Assembly (NCBI RefSeq): GCF_000196495.1
Contig: NC_011312.1
Coordinates: forward strand, 620,001-684,000
Reading direction: 5' to 3'
DNA from: Aliivibrio salmonicida LFI1238
GTDB lineage: Bacteria; Pseudomonadota; Gammaproteobacteria; Enterobacterales; Vibrionaceae
DNA length: 64,000 bases
In this document: in pieces, positions 29,514 through 38,433 of the stretch
How the letters are laid out: every line of letters begins with the position of its first letter
Position numbering within the stretch: the first letter of the stretch is position 1
Translations under genes and position numbers: made by a program
Notes under the pieces: model-generated
What the model saw: only the letters and a program-made list of their open reading frames with translations
What the model was told of the DNA's origin: nothing
The model's database searches: none

Positions 29514-30515
29514 TTAGAAGTCGTAACGCATACCTAGAGCTAGCTCGTTTTCTGCATCTACATCAGAAGCTTTAGCATTTGATACGCCAGCAGTACCTAA
29601 TTTATCACCTTCACTGATTAGGTTGAAGTTGTAAGAAATGTACGTACGGAAGTTAGCGTTGAAGAAGTATGTTGCATCAACAGCAAAGTTATCAGCAGAT
29701 GTTTCGTCATTTGTTTCAGCGTTGTTATACGTAGAAGTAAATACGGTTTTACCCATAGTATAAGCTACAGCTGCTTCGTAGCCTGTGTAGTCAGCGTTTT
29801 TCTCTGCTAATTCACCGTTTGTGAATGTACCAGCAAAGTATAGGTTGTCCATAGTATAAGAACCAGCAAGCATAACTTCATTTTGTTCTGCTTGATCCGC
29901 GTAACCAGCACCTAGTTTGAAACCAGAATCACCGAATGCGTAGATACCTGATAATGCGTATCCATCTTGGCCATTATCTTTATACTCAGTTCCAGCTAGA
30001 TTTTCAGTACGGTCAGCAAAGCGGTAGTTAGCTTTAGCTGAGAAATCACCAAATGTACCTTTGTAGCCTAAGTTGTTATCTGTACGGTCAGCTACGGCAA
30101 TTTTAGCTGCTGCTGTGTTACCAGCATATGCCATGATATCGGTGAAATCAGTGATAACACCTAGAGCACCGTCATTTTTACCGTAAGTTACTTCACCGAA
30201 GTTACCGCCCATTCCTGCATATGCGTAACGAGAATCAAGATTTGAATTCCCATCAACACCGCCATTTTCAGCAGTAGTGAATTCACCTTCCCAGAAACCA
30301 ACACCGTATAGACCGTCAGAAATTTGAGTTGTGCCTTTAACGTTTAAACGGATACGTGATGCATCTTCAGCTTTACCATCTTTCATAGATAGACGTGCTT
30401 CAGCACGACCGCCCATTTCTAGAGTTTGGTCTGCGCCTTTGTAGATCTCTGCTGCGTTAACTGCACCAGTTGACATAATAGCGGCTACTGCAAGAGCCAA
30501 TACGTTCTTGTTCAT
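29514..30515 (-). CDS. ompU: Outer membrane porin OmpU
   Basis: 333 residues with a 21-residue signal peptide ending at AVNA. The mature protein starts AEIYKGADQTLEMGGRAEARLS and continues with SRIRLNVKGTTQISDGLYGVGFWEGEFTT, the Vibrio OmpU pattern; it ends in Phe (GMRYDF), as expected for a beta-barrel. OmpU is a major ToxR-controlled porin linked to bile and peptide resistance and, in A. fischeri, to squid symbiosis. AGGAAAT precedes the ATG. The long AT-rich upstream region suggests heavy regulation. Confidence 0.94.
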   Translation of the reverse strand: MNKNVLALAVAAIMSTGAVNAAEIYKGADQTLEMGGRAEARLSMKDGKAEDASRIRLNVKGTTQISDGLYGVGFWEGEFTTAENGGVDGNSNLDSRYAYAGMGGNFGEVTYGKNDGALGVITDFTDIMAYAGNTAAAKIAVADRTDNNLGYKGTFGDFSAKANYRFADRTENLAGTEYKDNGQDGYALSGIYAFGDSGFKLGAGYADQAEQNEVMLAGSYTMDNLYFAGTFTNGELAEKNADYTGYEAAVAYTMGKTVFTSTYNNAETNDETSADNFAVDATYFFNANFRTYISYNFNLISEGDKLGTAGVSNAKASDVDAENELALGMRYDF

Positions 30516-31097
30516 GATGTAATTTCCTATAAGGGTGGAGGAGAAATAAGTTTAGTATATTTAGTATCGTTTGTTGATAACTTATTACGTTTAAAAAAGA
30601 GTTATCAATAGATACCGTCGTTTCAATACCTATATTTTCAAGGTTAAACCAATAGAAAGGTTAGTAAAACAATCTAAAAACTCCAATTGAACACTGTTTT
30701 TAATTGTTGTAGTGTGAGATGTGTCGTTATTTTTCAGTTGGTTACGTTTTTTTAATAAAGTTTTACTCATTTTTGTTTTTTGGTGGTTTTTATGTTTTTT
30801 TTTCTTTTAGTTCTAAAGTTAGTGTGACGTCTATCTCAAAATGTATGAATTTACCTATTTATTAATTGAGCTGTTTTCTTTTTTGAGACTGAGTTCTTAA
30901 TTATATGAAACTCATTTAATTAAAACTTGTGCGTTTTAGTGTAAATAGATAGGTGATAAAATTTATTTCTTTGTTTACACTAAGAGCATCGAACATAAAC
31001 AGAAAACACACTTAGGTCCCTTCCTTAATGAAAAGGGGATACCTTGAGTGGGATTTTTATTTGCTGAATTTTGGTTTCAGCTTTAGAGGTAGGAAAT
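30516..31097. other. Divergent regulatory region ompU/greA
   Basis: About 580 bp of AT-rich DNA. On the minus strand a TATACT (30553-30558) without a good -35 fits an activator-dependent ompU promoter. ToxR control is expected from the family, but I cannot point to a clear TNAAA-N5-TNAAA repeat. On the plus strand the greA leader holds a bulged hairpin (31014-31044) and a smaller one (31063-31082). No gene with a ribosome binding site is seen. Confidence 0.45.
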
Positions 31098-31571
31098 ATG
31101 GACAAGGTACCAATGACAATACGTGGTGAGAAACTACTGCGTGATGAATTAGAAGTACTATTAAAGCGTCGCCCTGTGATTTCAAAAGCCATTGGTGAAG
31201 CTCGTGAACTTGGTGATTTAAAAGAAAATGCCGAGTATCATGCCGCCCGTGAAGACCAAGGTATTTGTGAAGCTCAAATTCGTGATATTGAATATAAGCT
31301 ATCAGTTGCTCAGGTTATTGATGTAACAAAGATGACAAATACAGGAAAGGTTATTTTTGGTGCGACAGTGACTTTACTCGACGTTGATACTGAAGATAAA
31401 GTGAAATACCAAATCGTTGCAGATGATGAAGCAAACATAAAAGAGGGGCGAATTTCGGTTAATTCCCCTATTGCTCGTGGTTTGATTGGTAAACTGGTTG
31501 AAGATGAAGTTAGTATCCGAACACCTGGTGGAACGAAAGAGTTTGAAATTGACGCGGTAGAATATATTTAA
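31098..31571 (+). CDS. greA: Transcription elongation factor GreA
   Basis: 157 residues (E. coli 158). Stimulates RNA cleavage by backtracked RNA polymerase. The N-terminal coiled coil carries the acidic tip GDLKENAEYHAARED, and the C-terminal FKBP-like domain shows ISVNSPIARGLIGK. The ATG at 31098 has AGGTAGGAA immediately upstream; the frame opening at 31071 is not used. It converges on yhbY. Confidence 0.97.
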   Translation: MDKVPMTIRGEKLLRDELEVLLKRRPVISKAIGEARELGDLKENAEYHAAREDQGICEAQIRDIEYKLSVAQVIDVTKMTNTGKVIFGATVTLLDVDTEDKVKYQIVADDEANIKEGRISVNSPIARGLIGKLVEDEVSIRTPGGTKEFEIDAVEYI

Positions 31572-31594
31572 TCGCGCTTATATTAGTATAAAAT

Positions 31595-31632
31595 AAAAGG
31601 CCGCCTAGCTATGAGCTATTGACGGCCTTTTT
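31595..31632. terminator. Bidirectional terminator between greA and yhbY
   Basis: An outer 9-bp stem (31595-31603 with 31623-31631) encloses a second 5-bp hairpin (TAGCT with AGCTA). Both ends carry A- or T-runs. Confidence 0.88.
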
Positions 31633-31665
31633 AATTTCTTTGCATATACTGTTTATGCTAAGTTA

Positions 31666-31962
31666 TTATTTTCTAGGGATCTCAATTTTACGAGCTTCGC
31701 TAGCGCGGTATAACACAAGTGTTTTACCAATAACTTGAACTTTTTCTGCTTCTGTTTCACGAATGATTGCATCAACAATCAATTGCTTAGTATCACGATC
31801 TTCAGATGCGATTTTAACTTTAATTAATTCGTGATGATTAAGTGCAATCTCAATTTCAGCTACAACTGCTTCAGTTAGACCATTTGAACCCATCATTACA
31901 ACGGGTTTTAAATAGTGAGCAAGGCCTTTAAGGTGTTGCTTTTGTTTTGTGCTTAGGTTCAT
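31666..31962 (-). CDS. yhbY: CRM-domain RNA-binding protein YhbY
   Basis: 98 residues that consist entirely of one CRM domain, with the GxxG loop (MMGSNGLTEAV, about 23-33) used for RNA binding. The E. coli homologue associates with 50S precursors, so a role in ribosome assembly is likely. It is divergent from rlmE, as in E. coli. Confidence 0.93.
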   Translation of the reverse strand: MNLSTKQKQHLKGLAHYLKPVVMMGSNGLTEAVVAEIEIALNHHELIKVKIASEDRDTKQLIVDAIIRETEAEKVQVIGKTLVLYRASEARKIEIPRK

Positions 31963-31989
31963 ATATACCCGATTTTTTCTATATTAAGG

Positions 31990-32018
31990 GTTGAAAACAG
32001 CCTATTCTAACGCCATCT
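31990..32018 (+). promoter_or_regulatory. Heat-shock (sigma-32) promoter of rlmE-ftsH
   Basis: GTTGAAA (31990-31996), 14 bp, CGCCATCT (32011-32018): 6/7 and 7/8 matches to the sigma-32 consensus CTTGAAA and CCCCATNT with ideal spacing. E. coli rlmE-ftsH is a heat-shock operon. A 7-bp hairpin (32025-32031 with 32044-32050) follows in the leader. Confidence 0.75.
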
Positions 32019-32080
32019 ATCCCTGAAGACTATTTTTTGTTTCAGTCTTCTAATTTAAATTAAGTATTTTTAGGTAATGC

Positions 32081-32710
32081 ATGAGTAAGAATAAACTTTC
32101 AGCAAGCTCTGGCCGCTGGTTAAAAGAACATTTTGATGATAAATACGTTCTTGAAGCGCAAAAAAGAGGCTATCGCTCTCGTGCTATTTTTAAACTTGAA
32201 GAAATTCAAAATAAAGACAAGCTATTAAAGCCTGGAATGACGGTGGTTGACCTTGGTGCTGCTCCTGGTGGGTGGTCACAATATGCGGTTGAGCAAGTCG
32301 GTGATTCTGGTCAAGTAATCGCTTGTGATATTTTAGCTATGGACTCAATTGCGGGTGTGAGCTTTTTACAAGGGGATTTTAGAGAAGAAGCGGTACTAGA
32401 CGCATTGCTTGAACGCATACAACCAGATATGGTAGATGTAGTAATGTCGGATATGGCGCCAAATATGAGTGGTAACCCTTCGGTAGATCAACCAAGATCA
32501 ATGTATCTTGTTGAGTTAGCGTTGGATATGTGCCGCCAAGTATTGGCTCCTAATGGCAGTTTCACAGTTAAAGTATTCCAAGGTGAAAGCTTTGATGCAT
32601 ACTTACAAGAAGTACGTAAGGTATTCAAAGTCGTTAAGATTAGAAAACCTGATTCATCACGAGCTCGCTCTCGTGAAGTGTATATTGTAGCCACTGGTTA
32701 CAAAGGATAA
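32081..32710 (+). CDS. rlmE: 23S rRNA 2'-O-ribose U2552 methyltransferase (FtsJ/RrmJ)
   Basis: 209 residues. Methylates U2552 in the 23S rRNA A-loop using SAM. The SAM loop is VDLGAAPGGWSQ, and the K-D-K-E catalytic tetrad region includes SDMAPNMSGNP and FTVKVFQG. It is preceded by a sigma-32 promoter and followed by ftsH. A short hairpin (TACAG with CTGTA, about 32724-32743) lies in the 76-bp gap. Confidence 0.97.
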   Translation: MSKNKLSASSGRWLKEHFDDKYVLEAQKRGYRSRAIFKLEEIQNKDKLLKPGMTVVDLGAAPGGWSQYAVEQVGDSGQVIACDILAMDSIAGVSFLQGDFREEAVLDALLERIQPDMVDVVMSDMAPNMSGNPSVDQPRSMYLVELALDMCRQVLAPNGSFTVKVFQGESFDAYLQEVRKVFKVVKIRKPDSSRARSREVYIVATGYKG

Positions 32711-32786
32711 TTCTTACGTAGTAGCTACAGGATATAAACTGTAGTACTCTTTCATTCATCTATTTAGTTAACGCGGGGTTAACACC

Positions 32787-34778
32787 TTGAGTGACATGGC
32801 AAAAAATCTAATATTATGGCTGGTTATCGCGGTTGTTTTAATGTCGGTATTCCAAAGCTTTGGACCGAGCGACAGCTCTGGTCGTTCAGTTGATTACACC
32901 ACTTTTGTTAAAGAGGTTGGTAATAGTCAAGTTCAAGAAGCAACCTTTAATAATCGTGAAATTAAAGTAACAAAGAGTGATGGTACTCGCTATGTAACCT
33001 ACATGCCGGTATACCAAGACCCTAAATTGCTTGATGACCTGATTAATCAAAATGTAATCGTTAAAGGCACACCACCTGAAGAGCAGAGCTTACTTGAGTC
33101 TATCTTTATTTCGTGGTTCCCAATGATTCTTCTTATTGGTGTTTGGATCTTCTTTATGCGTCAAATGCAAGGCGGCGGTGGCAAAGGGGCAATGTCCTTT
33201 GGCAAAAGCAAAGCTAAGATGATGACGGAAGAACAGATCAACACAACCTTTGATGATGTTGCTGGTTGTGATGAAGCAAAAGAAGACGTTAAAGAATTAG
33301 TTGATTATTTACGTGAACCAAGCCGATTCCAGAAACTAGGTGGTAAAATCCCAACAGGTGTTTTATTGGTTGGTCCTCCTGGTACAGGTAAAACGCTAAT
33401 TGCAAAAGCAATTGCAGGTGAAGCGAAAGTACCGTTTTTCTCAATTTCAGGTTCTGATTTCGTTGAAATGTTTGTTGGTGTTGGTGCCTCTCGTGTGCGT
33501 GACATGTTTGAACAAGCGAAAAAATCATCGCCTTGTATCATCTTTATCGATGAAATCGATGCTGTAGGCCGTCAACGTGGCGCCGGTGTTGGTGGTGGTA
33601 ATGATGAACGTGAACAAACATTGAACCAAATGCTGGTTGAAATGGATGGTTTTGAAGGTAACGAAGGTGTGATCGTTGTTGCTGCGACTAACCGTCCCGA
33701 TGTACTTGATGCTGCATTATTACGTCCGGGTCGTTTTGACCGCCAAGTTGTTGTTGGTTTACCTGACATACGTGGCCGTGAGCAAATTCTTCAAGTACAC
33801 ATGCGTAAAGTACCGTTAGGCAGTGGTGTTGAACCATCGCTGATCGCTCGTGGTACACCTGGTTTCTCTGGTGCTGACTTAGCTAACTTAGTTAATGAAG
33901 CCGCATTATTTGCAGCTCGAACCAATAAACGTGTTGTGTCAATGGTTGAGTTTGAACTTGCTAAAGACAAAATAATGATGGGCGCAGAGCGAAAATCAAT
34001 GGTAATGACCGAAGAGACTAAAACCTCAACGGCTTACCATGAAGCAGGTCACGCCATTGTTGGTCGTTTAGTGCCTGAACATGATCCTGTTTATAAAGTA
34101 TCGATTATTCCACGTGGCCGTGCGCTAGGTGTAACAATGTATTTACCAGAACAAGATCGTGTAAGCATGAATCGCCAGCACTTAGAGTCTATGATTTCAA
34201 GTTTGTATGGTGGTCGTTTAGCTGAAGAGCTAATTTACGGTGTTGATAAAGTATCTACGGGTGCTTCAAACGATATTGAAAGAGCCACTGATATTGCACG
34301 TAAAATGGTAACTCAATGGGGCTTCTCTGAATCGCTTGGGCCATTATTATACGCAGAAGATCAAGGTGACCCTTTCTCTGGCCACGGTAGTTCTCATCAA
34401 TCAAAGCATGTTTCTCCTGAAACGTTGAGACTGATTGATGCTGAAATCCGTACTATCATTGATCGCAACTATGCTCGTACTAGACAGATCCTTGAAGATA
34501 ATATGGATCTGCTGCATTCAATGAAAGATGCATTGATGACGTTTGAAACCATTGATGCGGGTCAAATTGATGACTTGATGGAGCGTAAAACTGAAATTCG
34601 TGAACCTCAAGGGTGGGGAGATGATAATCAAACTAAACCTGAAGAGAAAAACGAAAAACCAGCTGAAGCAGACGTTGAGATTAAAACTGAAGAATCTAAA
34701 GTAGAAGAAAGTACTGAGGAAGAAAAGCCTCAAGTTGCTGAAGAAACGAAAAAAGATTCCGATTCATCAGAAAAATAA
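32787..34778 (+). CDS. ftsH: ATP-dependent zinc metalloprotease FtsH
   Basis: Inner-membrane AAA+ protease that degrades sigma-32, LpxC and damaged membrane proteins. 663 residues from TTG 32787; an ATG three codons later (32796) gives the MAKNLILWLV start used for E. coli, but the GGGG ribosome binding site fits the TTG better. Two membrane segments (about 6-26 and 104-124), Walker A GPPGTGKT (196-203), zinc motif HEAGH (418-422). The C-terminal tail of about 50 residues is Glu/Lys-rich and less conserved. Confidence 0.97.
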   Translation: MSDMAKNLILWLVIAVVLMSVFQSFGPSDSSGRSVDYTTFVKEVGNSQVQEATFNNREIKVTKSDGTRYVTYMPVYQDPKLLDDLINQNVIVKGTPPEEQSLLESIFISWFPMILLIGVWIFFMRQMQGGGGKGAMSFGKSKAKMMTEEQINTTFDDVAGCDEAKEDVKELVDYLREPSRFQKLGGKIPTGVLLVGPPGTGKTLIAKAIAGEAKVPFFSISGSDFVEMFVGVGASRVRDMFEQAKKSSPCIIFIDEIDAVGRQRGAGVGGGNDEREQTLNQMLVEMDGFEGNEGVIVVAATNRPDVLDAALLRPGRFDRQVVVGLPDIRGREQILQVHMRKVPLGSGVEPSLIARGTPGFSGADLANLVNEAALFAARTNKRVVSMVEFELAKDKIMMGAERKSMVMTEETKTSTAYHEAGHAIVGRLVPEHDPVYKVSIIPRGRALGVTMYLPEQDRVSMNRQHLESMISSLYGGRLAEELIYGVDKVSTGASNDIERATDIARKMVTQWGFSESLGPLLYAEDQGDPFSGHGSSHQSKHVSPETLRLIDAEIRTIIDRNYARTRQILEDNMDLLHSMKDALMTFETIDAGQIDDLMERKTEIREPQGWGDDNQTKPEEKNEKPAEADVEIKTEESKVEESTEEEKPQVAEETKKDSDSSEK

Positions 34779-34796
34779 GATGAGTTGAGTAAAAAC

Positions 34797-34823
34797 AAAC
34801 CCCGAGTTCTGCTTGGGGTTTTT
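34797..34823 (+). terminator. Terminator between ftsH and folP
   Basis: A stem of about 10 bp (AAACCCC with GGGGTTT plus two inner pairs) and a short T-run. folP begins 20 bp later, so some read-through is possible. Confidence 0.8.
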
Positions 34824-34842
34824 GTATTTAAAAGGACTGATC

Positions 34843-35676
34843 ATGAAATTGATAAGCAAAGAGAAGACGTTAATATTAGATCGCTCTCATGTAATGGGGA
34901 TCCTTAATGTGACGCCTGATTCTTTTTCTGATGGTGGTAAATTTACTGATTTAGAGGCTGCTTTAAGGCAAGTTGAAAAAATGGTAAATGCTGGTGTTAG
35001 CTTTATTGATATTGGTGGTGAGTCAACCAGACCAGGCGCACCTGAGGTTGGGGTTCAGCAAGAATTGGATCGGGTGATTCCGATCATTGAGGCTATTCAT
35101 CAGCGATTTGATACATGGATATCAATTGATACCAGTAAAGCGGTCGTAATGGATGAAGCCGTAAAGTTTGGTGCAGATTTAATTAATGATGTGCGGGCAT
35201 TACAAGAGCCTAATGCGCTAGAGGTTGCGGCAAAAGCGAATGTACCAATTTGCTTGATGCATATGCAAGGTCAACCAAGAACGATGCAATCAAACCCTAC
35301 TTATGAAAACGTATTTTCAGATGTTTCTCTTTTTTTAGAAGAAAGAATAGCGGCTTGCCAATCGATTGGTATCACAAAAGATAAATTAATTCTCGATCCT
35401 GGGTTTGGATTTGGGAAAAGCTTGGCGCATAATTACCAATTACTTACTGAATTAGAACGTTTCCATCAATTTGGGCTTCCTATATTGGCGGGAATGTCTC
35501 GTAAATCAATGATTTTTAAATTGCTGGATATTGAGCCCCAGGAGGCTATTTCTGGAAGCTTGGCGTGCGCGACTATTGCAGCAATGAAAGGCGCGCAAAT
35601 TATCCGAGTTCATGATTTTGAACAAACAATGGATATTGTGAAAGTTTGCCAAGCAACATTGGAGCAAGCTTCTTAG
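34843..35676 (+). CDS. folP: Dihydropteroate synthase
   Basis: 277 residues, TIM barrel; condenses p-aminobenzoate with the pterin diphosphate in folate synthesis and is the sulfonamide target. Signatures MGILNVTPDSFSDGG (about 20-34) and IDIGGESTRPGAPEV (about 56-70). The ATG at 34843 has AGGA seven bases upstream; the frame from 34813 would run through the terminator. It precedes glmM, as in E. coli. Confidence 0.96.
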   Translation: MKLISKEKTLILDRSHVMGILNVTPDSFSDGGKFTDLEAALRQVEKMVNAGVSFIDIGGESTRPGAPEVGVQQELDRVIPIIEAIHQRFDTWISIDTSKAVVMDEAVKFGADLINDVRALQEPNALEVAAKANVPICLMHMQGQPRTMQSNPTYENVFSDVSLFLEERIAACQSIGITKDKLILDPGFGFGKSLAHNYQLLTELERFHQFGLPILAGMSRKSMIFKLLDIEPQEAISGSLACATIAAMKGAQIIRVHDFEQTMDIVKVCQATLEQAS

Positions 35677-35732
35677 TGAGAAGCATGCTCATTTAAAGAA
35701 TAAATTATTAAAATTAAAACATGGAGTACAAC

Positions 35733-37070
35733 ATGGCTGAGCGTAAATATTTTGGAACAGATGGAGTTCGTGGGTTAGTCGGGCAATCGCCGATTACGCC
35801 TGAATTTGTTATGAAACTTGGTTGGGCTGCTGGAAAAGTATTGGCTAAACAAGGTACAAAGAAAGTTATTATCGGTAAAGACACGCGTATTTCAGGTTAC
35901 ATGTTGGAATCAGCATTAGAAGCGGGTTTAGCTGCCGCAGGCCTTAAAGCGAAGTTCACCGGCCCAATGCCAACCCCTGCAGTCGCGTATTTAACGCAAA
36001 CTTTTCGTGCCGAAGCCGGTATTGTTATTTCGGCTTCTCATAATCCGTATTACGATAATGGCATTAAATTTTTCTCCTCTGAAGGTACGAAATTACCGGA
36101 TGATGTTGAGATGGCCATTGAAGCTGAACTTGATAAACCAATGACGTGTGTTGAATCAGCATTATTAGGTAAAGCGTCACGTTTAAATGATGCGGCTGGT
36201 CGCTATATCGAGTTTTGTAAAAGTACATTTCCAAAAGAGCTTAGCTTAGCTGGCGTTAAAATGGTTGTCGATTGTGCTCATGGGGCGACATACCATATTG
36301 CCCCTAATGTTTTTAAAGAGCTTGGCGCAGAGATTATTACTATTGGTTGTGAGCCTAATGGTACCAATATCAATCATGAAGTAGGGGCAACGGATGTTCG
36401 CGCCTTACAAGCAAAAGTACTTGAAGAAAAAGCCGATTTTGGTGTCGCTTTTGATGGTGATGGTGACCGCATCATTATGGTTGATGATCTTGGTAATAAA
36501 GTTGATGGTGACCAAATTGCCTATATTATTGCTCGTGATGCATTACGTCGTGGTGAGTTAAAAGGTGGCGTTGTAGGCACTCTAATGACCAATATGGGCA
36601 TGGAAGTAGCTTTGCGTAATTTAGGTATACCTTTTGTACGCTCTAACGTTGGTGACCGCTACGTCATGGAAAAATTATTGGAAAATAATTGGAAAATTGG
36701 TGCTGAAAATTCAGGTCATGTTATTTTATTAGACAAAGTAACGACGGGGGATGCAATTGTAGCTGCTCTGCAAGTTATCGCTTCAATTGTTGGCAGTAAA
36801 ATGTCATTGAAAGAACTTTGTAATGGTATGACGTTATTCCCGCAAGTTTTGGAAAATATCCGTTTTGTTGGTGATAATAATCCATTAGATACCGAGTTAG
36901 TTAAAGCAGCTCAGGCTGATGTAGAAACTAAACTTGGTGATAATGGTCGAGTTTTATTACGAAAATCAGGAACTGAACCATTAATTCGCGTTATGGTTGA
37001 AGGTGAAAATGCTGAGCTTGTGCAGCAATATGCTCTTCAAATTGTAGATGCAGTGAAAGAAAGCTGTTAA
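35733..37070 (+). CDS. glmM: Phosphoglucosamine mutase
   Basis: 445 residues. Converts glucosamine-6-phosphate to glucosamine-1-phosphate for UDP-GlcNAc and cell wall synthesis. The phosphoserine is Ser102 in VISASHNPYYDNG; the metal loop is DGDGDRI. The ATG at 35733 has GGAG six bases upstream; the ATG at 35721 contains that ribosome binding site and is rejected. Confidence 0.97.
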   Translation: MAERKYFGTDGVRGLVGQSPITPEFVMKLGWAAGKVLAKQGTKKVIIGKDTRISGYMLESALEAGLAAAGLKAKFTGPMPTPAVAYLTQTFRAEAGIVISASHNPYYDNGIKFFSSEGTKLPDDVEMAIEAELDKPMTCVESALLGKASRLNDAAGRYIEFCKSTFPKELSLAGVKMVVDCAHGATYHIAPNVFKELGAEIITIGCEPNGTNINHEVGATDVRALQAKVLEEKADFGVAFDGDGDRIIMVDDLGNKVDGDQIAYIIARDALRRGELKGGVVGTLMTNMGMEVALRNLGIPFVRSNVGDRYVMEKLLENNWKIGAENSGHVILLDKVTTGDAIVAALQVIASIVGSKMSLKELCNGMTLFPQVLENIRFVGDNNPLDTELVKAAQADVETKLGDNGRVLLRKSGTEPLIRVMVEGENAELVQQYALQIVDAVKESC

Positions 37071-37114
37071 TTTAAGCAATTAAATGAAATTGAACGTTTT
37101 TTGTTAATTTTAGC

Positions 37115-37143
37115 TTGTCATAGTAGCCTAGTTTGGTTAATAT
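37115..37143 (+). promoter_or_regulatory. Sigma-70 promoter of secG and the tRNA genes
   Basis: TTGTCA (37115-37120), a 17-bp spacer and TATAAT-like TAATAT (37138-37143). The predicted start is near 37150, about 70 bp before secG. Confidence 0.75.
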
Positions 37144-37221
37144 CCTCCGGCCTCTTAATTGAGAGCGCGCTGGTGTTGCCAATGGGCTACCGGTACATTA
37201 ATTAGATACATAGGTGACGGA

Positions 37222-37554
37222 ATGCATACGATTCTACTTGTGATTTATCTGATTGCCGCAGTCGGTGTAATTGGCCTAGTATTGGTACAACACGGTAAAG
37301 GCGCAGATATGGGAGCCTCATTTGGGGCTGGAGCATCAAATACAGTATTTGGCTCTGGTGGCTCTGGAAACTTTTTAACTCGAATGACTGCAATTTGTGC
37401 AACAGTATTTTTTATTATCAGTTTAGCATTAGGCAATATGTCTACGCACAAATCTGAAGGCTTTGATCTTAAATTAGATCAACAAGCAACAGAGCAAGTA
37501 ACTGATAATGTGAGTGACGTTCCTGCTACTGAAAACAGCGACGTTCCTCTTTAA
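37222..37554 (+). CDS. secG: Protein-export membrane protein SecG
   Basis: 110 residues with two membrane segments (about 3-20 and 52-72), a subunit of the SecYEG translocon. The block LVLVQHGKGADMGASFGAGASNTVFG is the family signature. The C-terminal tail is acidic. The ATG at 37222 follows AGGTGA; the longer frame from 37159 would overlap the predicted promoter region and start. It precedes tRNA-Leu, as in E. coli (secG-leuU). Confidence 0.96.
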   Translation: MHTILLVIYLIAAVGVIGLVLVQHGKGADMGASFGAGASNTVFGSGGSGNFLTRMTAICATVFFIISLALGNMSTHKSEGFDLKLDQQATEQVTDNVSDVPATENSDVPL

Positions 37555-37563
37555 ACGAATTTA

Positions 37564-37648
37564 GCCGAGATGGTGAAATTGGTAGACACGCTAGCATGAG
37601 GTGCTAGTGCCTTAGGGTATGAGGGTTCAAGTCCCTCTCTCGGCACCA
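37564..37648 (+). tRNA. leuU: tRNA-Leu (anticodon GAG)
   Basis: 85 bases including encoded CCA. The acceptor stem GCCGAGA pairs with TCTCGGC. Anticodon stem CTAGC/GCTAG encloses the loop ATGAGGT, so the anticodon is GAG. The long variable arm and GGTTCAAGTCC T-loop are class II features of tRNA-Leu. Confidence 0.97.
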
Positions 37649-37718
37649 TATTTCAGACAAGAATCTGATTCTTGTAATAAAAGGATAAAGAAACTATACT
37701 TTCTTTGTTCTTTTCGGA

Positions 37719-37795
<77 letters not shown>

Positions 37796-37864
37796 ATTAT
37801 CTAGTAAGAGTAATTGCTATTATTAGATAAGTCACGCAAGTGGCATTCAGGGTCCAGCAGTATT

Positions 37865-37890
37865 AAACCCCGCAATTATCGGGGTTTTTT
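37865..37890 (+). terminator. Terminator/attenuator between initiator tRNA and rimP
   Basis: A perfect 8-bp stem AAACCCCG/CGGGGTTT with a 7-base loop and T6. Because no other promoter is obvious before rimP, partial read-through from the tRNA promoter is likely, as in the E. coli metY operon. Confidence 0.85.
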
Positions 37891-37961
37891 GCTATCTGAA
37901 ACAGACTGTTTTTTAAAAATTGGGCCTTTTAGTGCCCTTTTTTTGTTTTCAGGGGATATCA

Positions 37962-38417
37962 ATGACAGGATTAGAAAGACAACTAACAGAAATGCTTGAG
38001 GCTCCTGTTGGTGCTTTAGGTTATGAATTGGTCGGTTTAGAATTTATTCGTGCGGGTGAGCATTCAACGTTACGTGTTTTTATCGATCATGAAAATGGCA
38101 TATTTGTAGAAGACTGTGCGGAAGCTAGTCGTCAAATCAGTGCTGTAATGGATGTAGAAGATCCAATCACAGTAGCATATAACCTAGAGGTTTCGTCTCC
38201 AGGTCTTGAACGTCCACTGTTTAAAGCAGCACATTATCAACAATTTGTTGGTCACGAGGTCAGCCTTGTATTAAAGATGCCGATGAATAACCGTCGTAAA
38301 TGGAAAGGAGACATTCTGGACATTAACGGTGAAATTGTTACGGTTACAGTTGATGGTAACAATGAAGAATTTGCGTTAAGCAACATTTCAAAGGCGAACT
38401 TAGTTCCTAAATTTTAA
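37962..38417 (+). CDS. rimP: Ribosome maturation factor RimP
   Basis: 151 residues (E. coli 150). Needed for 30S subunit maturation. The blocks GALGYELVGLEFIRAGEHSTLRVFID and EVSSPGLERPLF are typical. The ATG at 37962 has AGGGG six bases upstream; an upstream ATG at 37920 is not used. nusA follows after 16 bp. Confidence 0.96.
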   Translation: MTGLERQLTEMLEAPVGALGYELVGLEFIRAGEHSTLRVFIDHENGIFVEDCAEASRQISAVMDVEDPITVAYNLEVSSPGLERPLFKAAHYQQFVGHEVSLVLKMPMNNRRKWKGDILDINGEIVTVTVDGNNEEFALSNISKANLVPKF

Positions 38418-38433
38418 GGCTGAAGAGGCTAAA

